Below the pieces are notes generated by a model that was not told the DNA's origin, searched no databases, and saw only the letters and a program-made list of their open reading frames with translations. A DNA stretch of 7,288 bases from Bacteroidales bacterium. GTDB taxonomy: Bacteria; Bacteroidota; Bacteroidia; Bacteroidales; GCA-2748055. This document shows positions 1-6,035 of the stretch, one piece after another. The stretch lies in the NCBI GenBank assembly GCA_024763595.1, contig JANTFK010000158.1, positions 1 through 7,288 of the forward strand, written 5' to 3'. A program made the translations under genes and the position numbers. Positions within the stretch are counted from its first letter, which is position 1. Each line of letters opens with the position of its first letter.

Positions 1-718
1 CCACATCGGGAGTATAGGGATTATCGGGCCGTGTCCAGGGTGCCTGGCCGCGCACCTGGTTATCAGCATATCCAAAAGCCCTTCTGAATGACTGCAGCAA
101 TGGTGGATGGTCCAGGTCCACGGCCCCCCTGATCATGGTACCGGTGAGTGTGTATACATCCCCCGGAATGGATGGAAATGAATCATGCATGGGGTAATAG
201 GGCTGCTCATGTGCACTGTTGACCCTGATAACACCGTTATTCCCCAGTTCATCCTGCCATGGAACATCACGGGCCACCGTATCACCCGGATTACTGTAAG
301 TCACCCGGGCATCCCTCCGGGTGGTGGAAAAATAATAATCACTGCCCGCCAGTTCATACCAGGTTTCATCGGGCAATCCATTCCCGTTCCCATCCTTCAT
401 AACCCATACCACACCCGGTTCAGACCATGTTTCCAGGGGATTCCCGAAAATGGTAAAGTCCACGCCATAAGGATTATCCGGGTGATTTTCCACCGGGTTT
501 TCAAACCGGAAGACCACATACCCCCCAAAGGCACCCAGGCACAGGGACCCATTTATCCCACCCGCAACGGAGGGGGCGTAACCTGGGAATCCCCAGGGCA
601 CCGTATTAATGTACTGTCCCGGTGCGGGCCTGTATTCCAGCACCTCAGCAATATACTGTGCCTCCGTTTGCAGGAGGCTCAGTATACATATGCCGGATAT
701 GAGGATCTTTCTGTGCAA
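1..718 (-). CDS. Exported cell-surface protein of a B12-regulated operon, C-terminus cut by window edge
   Basis: An open frame of 239 codons runs off the left edge, so this is the N-terminal part only. Residues 1-20 (HRKILISGICILSLLQTEA, then Q) look like a cleavable signal peptide without a lipobox cysteine, so the protein is exported but not an obvious lipoprotein. The mature part is rich in Gly, Pro and aromatic residues and has a calcium-loop-like stretch, DGNGNGLPDE, at about 109-118 followed by TWYELAGSDYY. From memory, similar proteins occur in Bacteroidota as 'cell surface protein' next to DUF4465 proteins and vitamin B12 receptors; that link is recall plus context, not a search. No ATG fits: the only start that keeps the signal peptide is TTG at 718, 5 bp after the TAA of the upstream gene, suggesting translational coupling. 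It should share the cobalamin riboswitch. A B12-binding or B12-scavenging role is inference. Confidence 0.72.
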   Translation of the reverse strand, partial: MHRKILISGICILSLLQTEAQYIAEVLEYRPAPGQYINTVPWGFPGYAPSVAGGINGSLCLGAFGGYVVFRFENPVENHPDNPYGVDFTIFGNPLETWSEPGVVWVMKDGNGNGLPDETWYELAGSDYYFSTTRRDARVTYSNPGDTVARDVPWQDELGNNGVIRVNSAHEQPYYPMHDSFPSIPGDVYTLTGTMIRGAVDLDHPPLLQSFRRAFGYADNQVRGQAPWTRPDNPYTPDV

Positions 719-723
719 GAATA

Positions 724-3168
724 TTAAAGTTTCTGTATCATACTGGTTACAGTATTCATATTCAGGGTAACCCTCAGGATATAAACCCCTGTGGGCTGAT
801 CGGTGATGTCGATGGTTTCTCCCGGTTCCGGGGTACTGTTTTCATACACTGCTGTACCGGCCAGGTTATAAACGGTTATCTGCAGAAGATCGCCTTCGCC
901 CGTATCCAGTGTAAACAAACCTGTTGACGGATTGGGGAAGATCCCGATAGAGAAAGGTTGTTTTTCATCCATACCGACGGCAGGTTGCACGGTTACCAGG
1001 AATGAATCCCTGACCGACAATCCACCCGAAGTTCCCTCTATGATAATCTCCGTGGTCCCGCCCTGACTATCAGAAGCACTAAGGGTCAGTTCATCACCGT
1101 TCAATGATGTTCCTGCCACCTCTTCATTGCTGTTGGATATTACGGATTTCTGGATAACTGCTCCGGGATCATCCGGATCGGTAAACAGATCCGTAAGATC
1201 AATCACTGTATCCGCAGCACCAACCTGAATGTTTACATCCGGAATGGGGTTCAGCACCTCCGGGGCCATATCGGGAATAACATAGAGGTTATCAAGGCAG
1301 AAATAACCCGGTGTATTCATCCCCCAGTCACCCATATCGGATGAAGCCAGCGCAAACATCAGACTGTCAACTTTCCCCAGTGCACTCAGATCCACCCATT
1401 GCCATGTTTTGATAATATAGTCGGCGGCTTCATCCTCTGACCGAAAATCAGCAAGATAAAACCCAATGGTATCGGTAGGCACACCCTCTTTCAGACCCCA
1501 GATATCCAACCTGAAATAATCCGGATCGCTCCCGTCCTCCCCGCCGAATTTTTTCGCAAAATCATCTCCAGACGCCATGGAGAGTGCTGCAGTGGTACTG
1601 TTGGTCACAAATAAGCCTTCCACGGCATGTGCCTTATTTTCAGTAAAGCTTAGAACTGACGCGGCATAGGGATATCCGACCGCATAATTTCCGCTTGTAT
1701 CAAATCCTGAACCTGTTATAGCACTATACTGGTTCATCCAGCCCGGTGTAATCATATCTGTCCGGTTACTATAAGCAAATCCACTCCATGAGAACCAGTC
1801 CGGATTATAATTATTCCGGAACCGGACAGCTGCAGAAACAAATCCTCCGGATCCGTCCGAGCCATTCCAGAAGCTTTCAGGATCAAGTGTGAGATCTTCA
1901 AAAACGGATACCATATAATCGCCTTCAATACCGGGCCAGGTTCCCACCACCGTACTTAAGGTTACCGATTTACCTCCACTGGTGGCTTTCATAACCAGGT
2001 TTGCCTGTCCGGCCGAACCAAAATTACCCGAAAGCGAAGTTTGATCTACAGAGAGATCCGCCACAGTTATATCTGACATCTCCACAATCTCAAATATAAA
2101 ATCATCCGGATCATCTAAATCGGTCACATAACGGGATAAATCGATGGGGCCAATGCTCCCCGATTCATATCCTGTAATAACAGGAACCGGACCGGTCAGG
2201 AACGGCGCATAATCAACGGTATGCACATCGGCCAGCGGCTGGTTATACCCAATCGTTAAGAGGCTGTTTCCCACTTCAGGAACCCTATAATCACCCCTTG
2301 ACTTAACCATTCCCAACCATTCATCGGACAGTGCAATCGTGTCATAGTTGTAGCCTGCTCCTTCGGTTCCGTTCCAACGGGCCAGCACCTGCGATCCTCC
2401 CCAGACATTCATGGTAAATACTACGTTTTCGCCTTCATCTACTTCACAATCATATACTGCCATCGGCAGGTCCGCCAGTTTATCAGCATCTGATAGCTGC
2501 AAAGGAGCTGCTTCCGGAGAACCAATCACAGATGCCAGTTCGGTGCTGTCCCATCTGTAAAGCGCATTTGACCCGGATAAAAATGAGGTTCCAAAATAGA
2601 GATTCCCATGGGAATCAACGGCCAGACCAGCCGAGTTGCCCCCGGTTTCAATAATTTTCCGGTGATGGTCCAGACCCGAAGTATCCAGCACATAAATGGC
2701 ATTGGGCGTATTATAATCCGGGCTGTTTAACCCCGAAACAAGAATGGAATCGTTCCAGAAAGCCAGGTCCCAGTTGGATGCCATCCTTGCCATCAGATTC
2801 CACCGACCCGATGTCACATCAATGGCATAGATCCTGGCATCTGCGTTGTCAATATCCGTATATCCTGCCCAGAGAAAAGCTCCATCAGGAGCGATACTCA
2901 GGAAACTGGGAAAGGAAGGAAGCTGGTAGTCAGCAGGTTTCCCATATTTGTTGCCAACGCCTCTCAACGTGGCATCAATCTGGAAAACAGTATCCCCATC
3001 ATTAAAATAGAAAAATCCTTCATTCACATCGAAAGTCCGGACAGACACCGTATCGGAAAAGAAGTAAGCCACCTTGTGGCCCTCTGCAGGGGTCAGATAG
3101 GATTGTCCAAAAAGCGAAAGAACCAGGACTGATAGTCCTGTCAGTGTTGTGTAAAATTTTTTCATCAT
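724..3168 (-). CDS. Secreted B12-locus protein: BtuG-like propeller + DUF4465 + T9SS sorting domain
   Basis: The 814-residue product starts with a signal peptide (about 1-23, MMKKFYTTLTGLSVLVLSLFGQS). Residues 35-320 contain repeated short beta-strand segments such as FQIDATLRG, RIYAIDVTSGRW and AIYVLDTSG, as in YncE/BtuG-type beta-propellers. An Ig/cadherin-like module follows (about 328-410, IDLSRYVTDLDDPDD), then DUF4465 (about 418-630: FEDLTL, FWNGSDGSGGF, the WSGFAYSN motif, and NTPGYFCLDNLYV at its end). A second Ig/cadherin-like module (about 635-728, IDLTDLFTDPDDPG) precedes a type IX C-terminal sorting domain (about 738-814: FPNPSTG, VYNLAG, PTGVYILRV). The protein is therefore predicted to cross the outer membrane through T9SS and end up surface-attached or released. 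The cobalamin riboswitch 115 bp upstream makes B12 or cobamide capture the likely role. BtuG in gut Bacteroides is a separate surface lipoprotein; here the propeller is fused to DUF4465. Start choice: ATG at 3168 abuts the leader hairpin; ATG at 3165 is equally possible. Ligand binding is inferred. Confidence 0.88.
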   Translation of the reverse strand: MMKKFYTTLTGLSVLVLSLFGQSYLTPAEGHKVAYFFSDTVSVRTFDVNEGFFYFNDGDTVFQIDATLRGVGNKYGKPADYQLPSFPSFLSIAPDGAFLWAGYTDIDNADARIYAIDVTSGRWNLMARMASNWDLAFWNDSILVSGLNSPDYNTPNAIYVLDTSGLDHHRKIIETGGNSAGLAVDSHGNLYFGTSFLSGSNALYRWDSTELASVIGSPEAAPLQLSDADKLADLPMAVYDCEVDEGENVVFTMNVWGGSQVLARWNGTEGAGYNYDTIALSDEWLGMVKSRGDYRVPEVGNSLLTIGYNQPLADVHTVDYAPFLTGPVPVITGYESGSIGPIDLSRYVTDLDDPDDFIFEIVEMSDITVADLSVDQTSLSGNFGSAGQANLVMKATSGGKSVTLSTVVGTWPGIEGDYMVSVFEDLTLDPESFWNGSDGSGGFVSAAVRFRNNYNPDWFSWSGFAYSNRTDMITPGWMNQYSAITGSGFDTSGNYAVGYPYAASVLSFTENKAHAVEGLFVTNSTTAALSMASGDDFAKKFGGEDGSDPDYFRLDIWGLKEGVPTDTIGFYLADFRSEDEAADYIIKTWQWVDLSALGKVDSLMFALASSDMGDWGMNTPGYFCLDNLYVIPDMAPEVLNPIPDVNIQVGAADTVIDLTDLFTDPDDPGAVIQKSVISNSNEEVAGTSLNGDELTLSASDSQGGTTEIIIEGTSGGLSVRDSFLVTVQPAVGMDEKQPFSIGIFPNPSTGLFTLDTGEGDLLQITVYNLAGTAVYENSTPEPGETIDITDQPTGVYILRVTLNMNTVTSMIQKL

Positions 3169-3208
3169 GCTGCAATTTTAAGTATAACAACCATTTAAAA
3201 TCAGCAGC
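3169..3208 (-). promoter_or_regulatory. Start-codon-occluding hairpin (expression platform)
   Basis: In the minus-strand transcript the arm GCUGC-UG-AUUUUAA (3208-3195) pairs with UUAAAAU-U-GCAGC (3181-3169). This gives 7 + 5 base pairs around a small UG/U internal loop, with a 13-nt loop at 3182-3194. The 3' arm ends exactly one base before the AUG at 3168, so the hairpin would cover the whole ribosome-landing region. This fits the translational OFF state usual for cobalamin riboswitches on B12-uptake genes. No U-tract follows, so it is not a terminator. The pairing was read by eye, not folded by software. Confidence 0.55.
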
Positions 3209-3271
3209 GGGTGATAGTGAGGCAAGACCAAGATCGGGTTGTTGATCAGCTTTCCGTTCACCGCGGGCTGC
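3202..3271 (-). promoter_or_regulatory. Candidate anti-sequestering helix in the riboswitch leader
   Basis: CAGC-CC-GCG-GUGA (3270-3258 on the transcript) can pair with UCAC-C-CGC-U-GCUG (3214-3202), about 11 base pairs broken by small bulges. The 3' arm overlaps the 5' arm of the start-codon hairpin (3195-3208), so the two folds exclude one another. The helix would leave the AUG at 3168 free, as expected for the ligand-free ON state. This is manual pairing with bulges and is less certain than the start-codon hairpin. Confidence 0.35.
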
Positions 3272-3282
3272 ATTTTCCGGGG

Positions 3283-3508
3283 TACCACTGGCAGGTCTTC
3301 TGACTTATCCGGGTTTCTGAAACCTTCCCATTCTTATCCCGGACGGGATCTACAGAACAGTGGTTTGCCTTCAGAAACCAATGACCCGGAGCGGGTCCGG
3401 ATTGAATCCTGGCTACGCCAGTCATCTATCCTTATGCGGATTCACAGCAGCGGGAACTGTTGCCGATTCTAACGGCATTCCCTTTTGATTCCACCGGCAT
3501 TACCGGTA
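3283..3508 (-). ncRNA. Cobalamin (B12) riboswitch aptamer
   Basis: The minus strand carries the hallmark B12 box AAGTCAGAAGACCTGCC (3306-3290). Upstream in the transcript are the other conserved blocks: GGTGGAATCAAAAGGGAA (about 3496-3479), the P5 hairpin UGCCG/CGGCA with loop UUAGAAU (3477-3461), and the core AGTTCCCGCTGCTGTGAATC (about 3459-3440). GGGAAGGTTT (3330-3314 region) lies just before the B12 box. Peripheral hairpins are clear: CTGGC/GCCAG at 3409-3421, GACCCG/CGGGTC at 3383-3397, ATCCCG/CGGGAT at 3336-3349. UACCG near 3507 and UGGUA near 3284 can close P1. It lies 115 bp upstream of the 814-residue gene and points towards it. High adenosylcobalamin or related cobamide should switch the operon off. 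The ligand subtype was not determined. Confidence 0.95.
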
Positions 3509-3528
3509 TATGGAAACCAATGATGTGG

Positions 3529-3536
3529 TAAAAGTA
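3529..3536 (-). promoter_or_regulatory. Possible Bacteroidota -7 element for the riboswitch operon
   Basis: TACTTTTA matches the Bacteroidota -7 consensus TAnnTTTG at all but the last base, and lies about 20 bp upstream of the riboswitch P1 stem, where a promoter is needed. The surroundings are A/T-rich. No good TTTG -33 element lies at the usual distance: the nearest TTTTG leaves only 11 bp. The call rests mainly on position. Confidence 0.3.
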
Positions 3537-3624
3537 AAAAATAATTCCAAAACTGTAAACAGAAAAATTCCTTATAGTTACCCAGAAATTTTCTGAATTT
3601 TGCACGCACATTAGCTAAGCATAA

Positions 3625-3671
3625 GGTTTCCCATAACTTGCCGGGGGTTGGCGAGCATCATTGGGAAAACC
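3625..3671. repeat. Long imperfect inverted repeat
   Basis: GGTTTCCCA (3625-3633) is complementary to TGGGAAAACC (3662-3671) with one bulged base. TGCC (3639-3642) and GGCG (3650-3653) can pair weakly inside. No U-tract follows on either strand, so it is not a standard intrinsic terminator. It may be a structured RNA element or chance. Confidence 0.35.
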
Positions 3672-3695
3672 GGCACCCTCTTTTCAGTAAATTCC

Positions 3696-3717
3696 AATGT
3701 CACACCGGAGTGACATT
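3696..3717. repeat. Palindrome AATGTCAC-N6-GTGACATT, copy A
   Basis: A perfect 8-bp inverted repeat flanks the 6-base spacer ACCGGA. The 7-bp core ATGTCAC/GTGACAT and the 6-base spacing recur exactly at 3848-3867. The form is that of an operator for a dimeric regulator, or of a small hairpin. The spacers differ between copies, which favours protein binding to the arms over simple duplication. Confidence 0.6.
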
Positions 3718-3814
3718 TCCCAGGATATCTACAGCGTTCCATCCAGTGCATGTTTATTGTCAATTCTTTAAAAACCTGGAACAGCAAGTGCTCCCGGGCA
3801 CCTTATACATACAA

Positions 3815-3845
3815 CAAAAACGCGGACATCAGTGAAATGATCCGC
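3815..3845 (-). terminator. Probable intrinsic terminator of the three-gene operon
   Basis: On the minus transcript GCGGAUCA (3845-3838) pairs with UGA-UG-UCCGC (3831-3822), a stem of about 8 bp with a 2-nt bulge, followed by G and five U (3820-3816). It lies about 140 bp past the stop of the DUF418 gene and before the riboswitch promoter region, a sensible place to end transcription. The GCGGA arm can alternatively pair with UCCGC at 3872-3868. Confidence 0.45.
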
Positions 3846-3847
3846 CG

Positions 3848-3867
3848 ATGTCACATGAATGTGACAT
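3848..3867. repeat. Palindrome ATGTCAC-N6-GTGACAT, copy B
   Basis: A perfect 7-bp inverted repeat flanks the spacer ATGAAT and is identical in both arms and spacing to copy A, with centres 151 bp apart. TCCGC (3841-3845) and GCGGA (3868-3872) extend it into a longer hairpin with a 2-nt bulge. The site sits immediately beside the terminator stem and shares one arm with it. Confidence 0.6.
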
Positions 3868-3981
3868 GCGGAAATTAAAAAAAAGGAACCATGGAACTTA
3901 TGCAAATCACTGGATTATCCGCCTGCTTTATCTGCCTGGTTACGGGACCGATCTGCAGCTCCGGCCTGTAACACAGAACAG

Positions 3982-5226
3982 TCAATGCGATTTTTTGGGG
4001 GAACTCCAGGAGTTACTTGCTGCTTTGACGGACTGCCGGCGCATGTATGTGAGGCTTCTCCAGAAGGCTTCCAGCGGTCCAAACCTGTATCGCCTGAGCC
4101 ACAGTACAGAAAAAACCAGCAGCAGGGCCCAGATTCCCGCTACGATCAATAGCTGGTACTTCCTCTCCACACTGCCATAGAGGCCAAAGCCATGTCCGTA
4201 AAACAGGAACGTGCAGATGAGGGTCATCAAAATATAATTACTAAAAGCCATGCGTCCCACTTTTGAAAACAACTGTTTAAATCGTTTATACCGGGCCGAT
4301 TTGCAGATCAGCATCACCAACCCCACATACCCCAGGGCAACACCCACGCTGCCCACATAATTCAAGTGTATTCCAGAGAACATGGAATACTCCATGGACC
4401 ACCCGTACCTGAAATTGAGGAATATACCCAGTCCCGAGAGGAGATACCCGGCCAGCAATCCGATGATGGCCATTTTCAGGTAGAATGCTTTAGAACGCTC
4501 AGCTGACAGGACTTTCCATTTATAAAGTGCCATGCCCGTCAGCATCATGGAGACAATCCTCCAGAAATTCTGTAACAGAAAATAGCTGGTCTCTTCACTC
4601 AGGGCCATGGGTGCCCTTATCTTCATCTGCTGCAGCCATCCGGCACGGTAACCCGCAAGATCGTGATGTAGGGTTTGTGCATCCGGGTTCCAGTTTTGCA
4701 TGCTACGGCGGAGCAGTTCCTCAGGCCAGTACGGCATGGAAATGGCCAGCAACGTGCCCGCAATCAGAGGCACCAGAAAAAAACCGGCACCTATCCATAT
4801 TAACCTGTGCGGAGGAAACCTGCGAAAAGAATAAACAAACATTCCACACAGGCTGTAAGCTACCAGGATATCACCATACCACAGCAGATATCCGTGTAAC
4901 AAACCGAATACAAGCAGCCATCCCATTCTCCTGTAATGCAGTATCGCGCTGTTCTTTCCGCTGGAAAACGCCCGTTCTGTAAACAGCACCACCCCTGCTC
5001 CGAATAACATGGAGAAAATGCTCATGAATTTCTCACTGGCCACCAGGTGACTGACGATCCACACCCATTTGTTCAGGCCCGTAAGGTCACCAAAGGCTGT
5101 TGGATTGATATAAGCAGCTGTCGGCATAGAGAAGCTCTGTATGTTCATGATCAGGATACCCAGCACAGCTGTTCCGCGAAGTATATCAATGGAGATAATG
5201 CGTTCCTTTTCAGGTGCCGGTTGCAT
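3982..5226 (-). CDS. DUF418/YeiB-like integral membrane protein
   Basis: A 414-residue polytopic membrane protein. Residues 9-41 carry the family's N-terminal signature (RIISIDILRGTAVLGILIMNI, then NP), and 66-78 the FMSIFSMLFGAG block. The C-terminal DUF418 part spans about 230-394, with GRMAFSNYILMT (324-335) and WLRRYRFGPLEAFWRSLTY (376-394), the usual end of these proteins. Hydrophobic segments suggest about 8-10 membrane helices. A tail of about 20 polar, basic residues follows. Family members are widespread inner-membrane proteins; a transport role is often proposed but their substrate is not established, and nothing here settles it. The ATG lies 8 bp after the stop of the metallo-hydrolase gene, so the two are surely cotranscribed and probably translationally coupled. 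No clear Shine-Dalgarno is seen. Family call is firm, function unknown. Confidence 0.92.
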   Translation of the reverse strand: MQPAPEKERIISIDILRGTAVLGILIMNIQSFSMPTAAYINPTAFGDLTGLNKWVWIVSHLVASEKFMSIFSMLFGAGVVLFTERAFSSGKNSAILHYRRMGWLLVFGLLHGYLLWYGDILVAYSLCGMFVYSFRRFPPHRLIWIGAGFFLVPLIAGTLLAISMPYWPEELLRRSMQNWNPDAQTLHHDLAGYRAGWLQQMKIRAPMALSEETSYFLLQNFWRIVSMMLTGMALYKWKVLSAERSKAFYLKMAIIGLLAGYLLSGLGIFLNFRYGWSMEYSMFSGIHLNYVGSVGVALGYVGLVMLICKSARYKRFKQLFSKVGRMAFSNYILMTLICTFLFYGHGFGLYGSVERKYQLLIVAGIWALLLVFSVLWLRRYRFGPLEAFWRSLTYMRRQSVKAASNSWSSPKKSH

Positions 5227-5234
5227 GGCATGAA

Positions 5235-6017
5235 TCAGTTAAAATAAATGGTATCGCCTGCCAGTACTTCATTTTTGCCAAATACAGCATGGAACTCCTT
5301 CAATGCCTGAGCCTGTGTACAATGGGAAGGATATACCTGGTCAATACTGAGATCTTTCAGGCATTGGATGGTTCTCCTGGTTTGCTCATTCATGGTTTTC
5401 AGGTGAAATCCACCGATTACCGCTCTTACTTCGGGAGTAGCCGTTATTTTCCTTGCATGCTCAACCATGTTGCAGATACCTGAATGGGCACAACCGGAAA
5501 TGACCACCACGCCCCGGTCCGTAACGTATGCCAGGCCGCTGTCATCTGTAATATAGTCCTCCCTGTCTCCCTCCAGGAGATAGCCTGTGGTTTTTGCCTC
5601 AAAATCATTGATCCTGGGGATCTCGCCCAGAAAATAGAGATGTTCCGTGAGCTTTACCGGCTCACGGGATAAGAGCAGCGTGTACTTCCGCTCCATCTCT
5701 TCCCTGTCAAGTGCCAGTCCCAGGTAGTCTCCACCGGACTTCCGGTACCGTTTGAGAAAACATTCCGGGTGACAGGTCAGCTCTTTTCTTTCCAGAAACT
5801 GCAGTCCGTCCCCATGATCCCAGTGGCCGTGACTCAGTATTACACGGGCTACCCCACCCAGGTCCAGGCCAAGTTTCTCTGCATTTCTCAGAAAAATATC
5901 CGATGCTCCCGTATCAAAAAGAAACGGTTGCCCGTCCGCCTCAATGAAAAATGAGAGGCCATGCTCAGTTTCAAATCCTTTCTTCGCTTTAACTTCAGAC
6001 AACACCGTGATTTTCAT
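5235..6017 (-). CDS. Metallo-beta-lactamase-fold hydrolase, COG1237-like
   Basis: A 260-residue cytoplasmic protein without a signal peptide. The metal site is complete: HGHWDH at 63-68 (H63, H65, D67, H68), SGCAHSG at 174-180 (H178), GGFHL at 202-206 (H205) and PSHCT at 230-234. DTGAS at 35-39 is the typical early loop. This order, with C-A/S-H after the core and HCT near the end, matches the COG1237 branch often annotated as 7,8-dihydropterin-6-yl-methyl-4-(beta-D-ribofuranosyl)aminobenzene 5'-phosphate synthase-like. That label comes from archaeal methanopterin biosynthesis and should not be taken as the reaction here. Substrate unknown; a phosphoester or lactone is possible. The start is supported by AGGGAG 4 bases upstream of ATG 6017, the clearest ribosome-binding site in the window. 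It is the middle gene of a cluster with gaps of 39 and 8 bp. Confidence 0.92.
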   Translation of the reverse strand: MKITVLSEVKAKKGFETEHGLSFFIEADGQPFLFDTGASDIFLRNAEKLGLDLGGVARVILSHGHWDHGDGLQFLERKELTCHPECFLKRYRKSGGDYLGLALDREEMERKYTLLLSREPVKLTEHLYFLGEIPRINDFEAKTTGYLLEGDREDYITDDSGLAYVTDRGVVVISGCAHSGICNMVEHARKITATPEVRAVIGGFHLKTMNEQTRRTIQCLKDLSIDQVYPSHCTQAQALKEFHAVFGKNEVLAGDTIYFN

Positions 6018-6021
6018 AATT

Positions 6022-6027
6022 CTCCCT
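6022..6027 (-). promoter_or_regulatory. Ribosome-binding site of the metallo-hydrolase gene
   Basis: AGGGAG lies four bases (AATT) before the ATG at 6017. Purine-rich sites this good are uncommon in Bacteroidota, and it fixes the start of the hydrolase inside the 39-bp intergenic gap. Confidence 0.55.
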
Positions 6028-6035
6028 GTTATGAT

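Larger units (their letters stand above)
3511..3981. other. Gene-free region with palindromes and hairpins between two minus-strand operons
   Basis: No credible protein gene is seen on either strand over about 470 bp. The stretch holds, in plus coordinates, an A/T-rich promoter-like segment (3529-3620), an imperfect long hairpin (3625-3671), palindrome copy A (3696-3717), a probable terminator for the upstream operon (3815-3845), palindrome copy B (3848-3867), and a doubtful plus-strand mini-ORF (3891-3971). The open plus-strand frames here have no start signals or family resemblance. Confidence 0.6.

Noticed and set aside
185..727. 180-codon plus-strand open frame opposite the left-edge gene
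   Set aside because: It is antisense to a frame with a clear signal peptide and surface-protein composition, and its translation is rich in H, I, P and R without recognisable domains.
3239..3472. 77-codon plus-strand open frame
   Set aside because: It lies across the cobalamin riboswitch and follows structured RNA, not a protein pattern.
3696..3867. Twin palindromes as CRP, FNR or PadR sites, or as a CRISPR or mobile-element end
   Set aside because: The arms and spacing do not match CRP, FNR or PadR consensus. Two copies with unrelated flanks are not an array, and there are no target-site duplications or transposase.
3843..3880. Plus-strand intrinsic terminator at palindrome copy B
   Set aside because: The tract after the hairpin is A-rich on the plus strand, not T-rich, so it cannot act as a plus-strand terminator.
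3638..4180. Plus-strand open frames of 65 and 110 codons
   Set aside because: No ribosome-binding site or family resemblance; the second runs into the antisense of the DUF418 gene and covers palindrome copy B.
5235..6017. Methanopterin-biosynthesis enzyme or beta-lactamase
   Set aside because: The COG1237 database label derives from archaeal proteins. There is no signal peptide and no context for antibiotic resistance or methanopterin.
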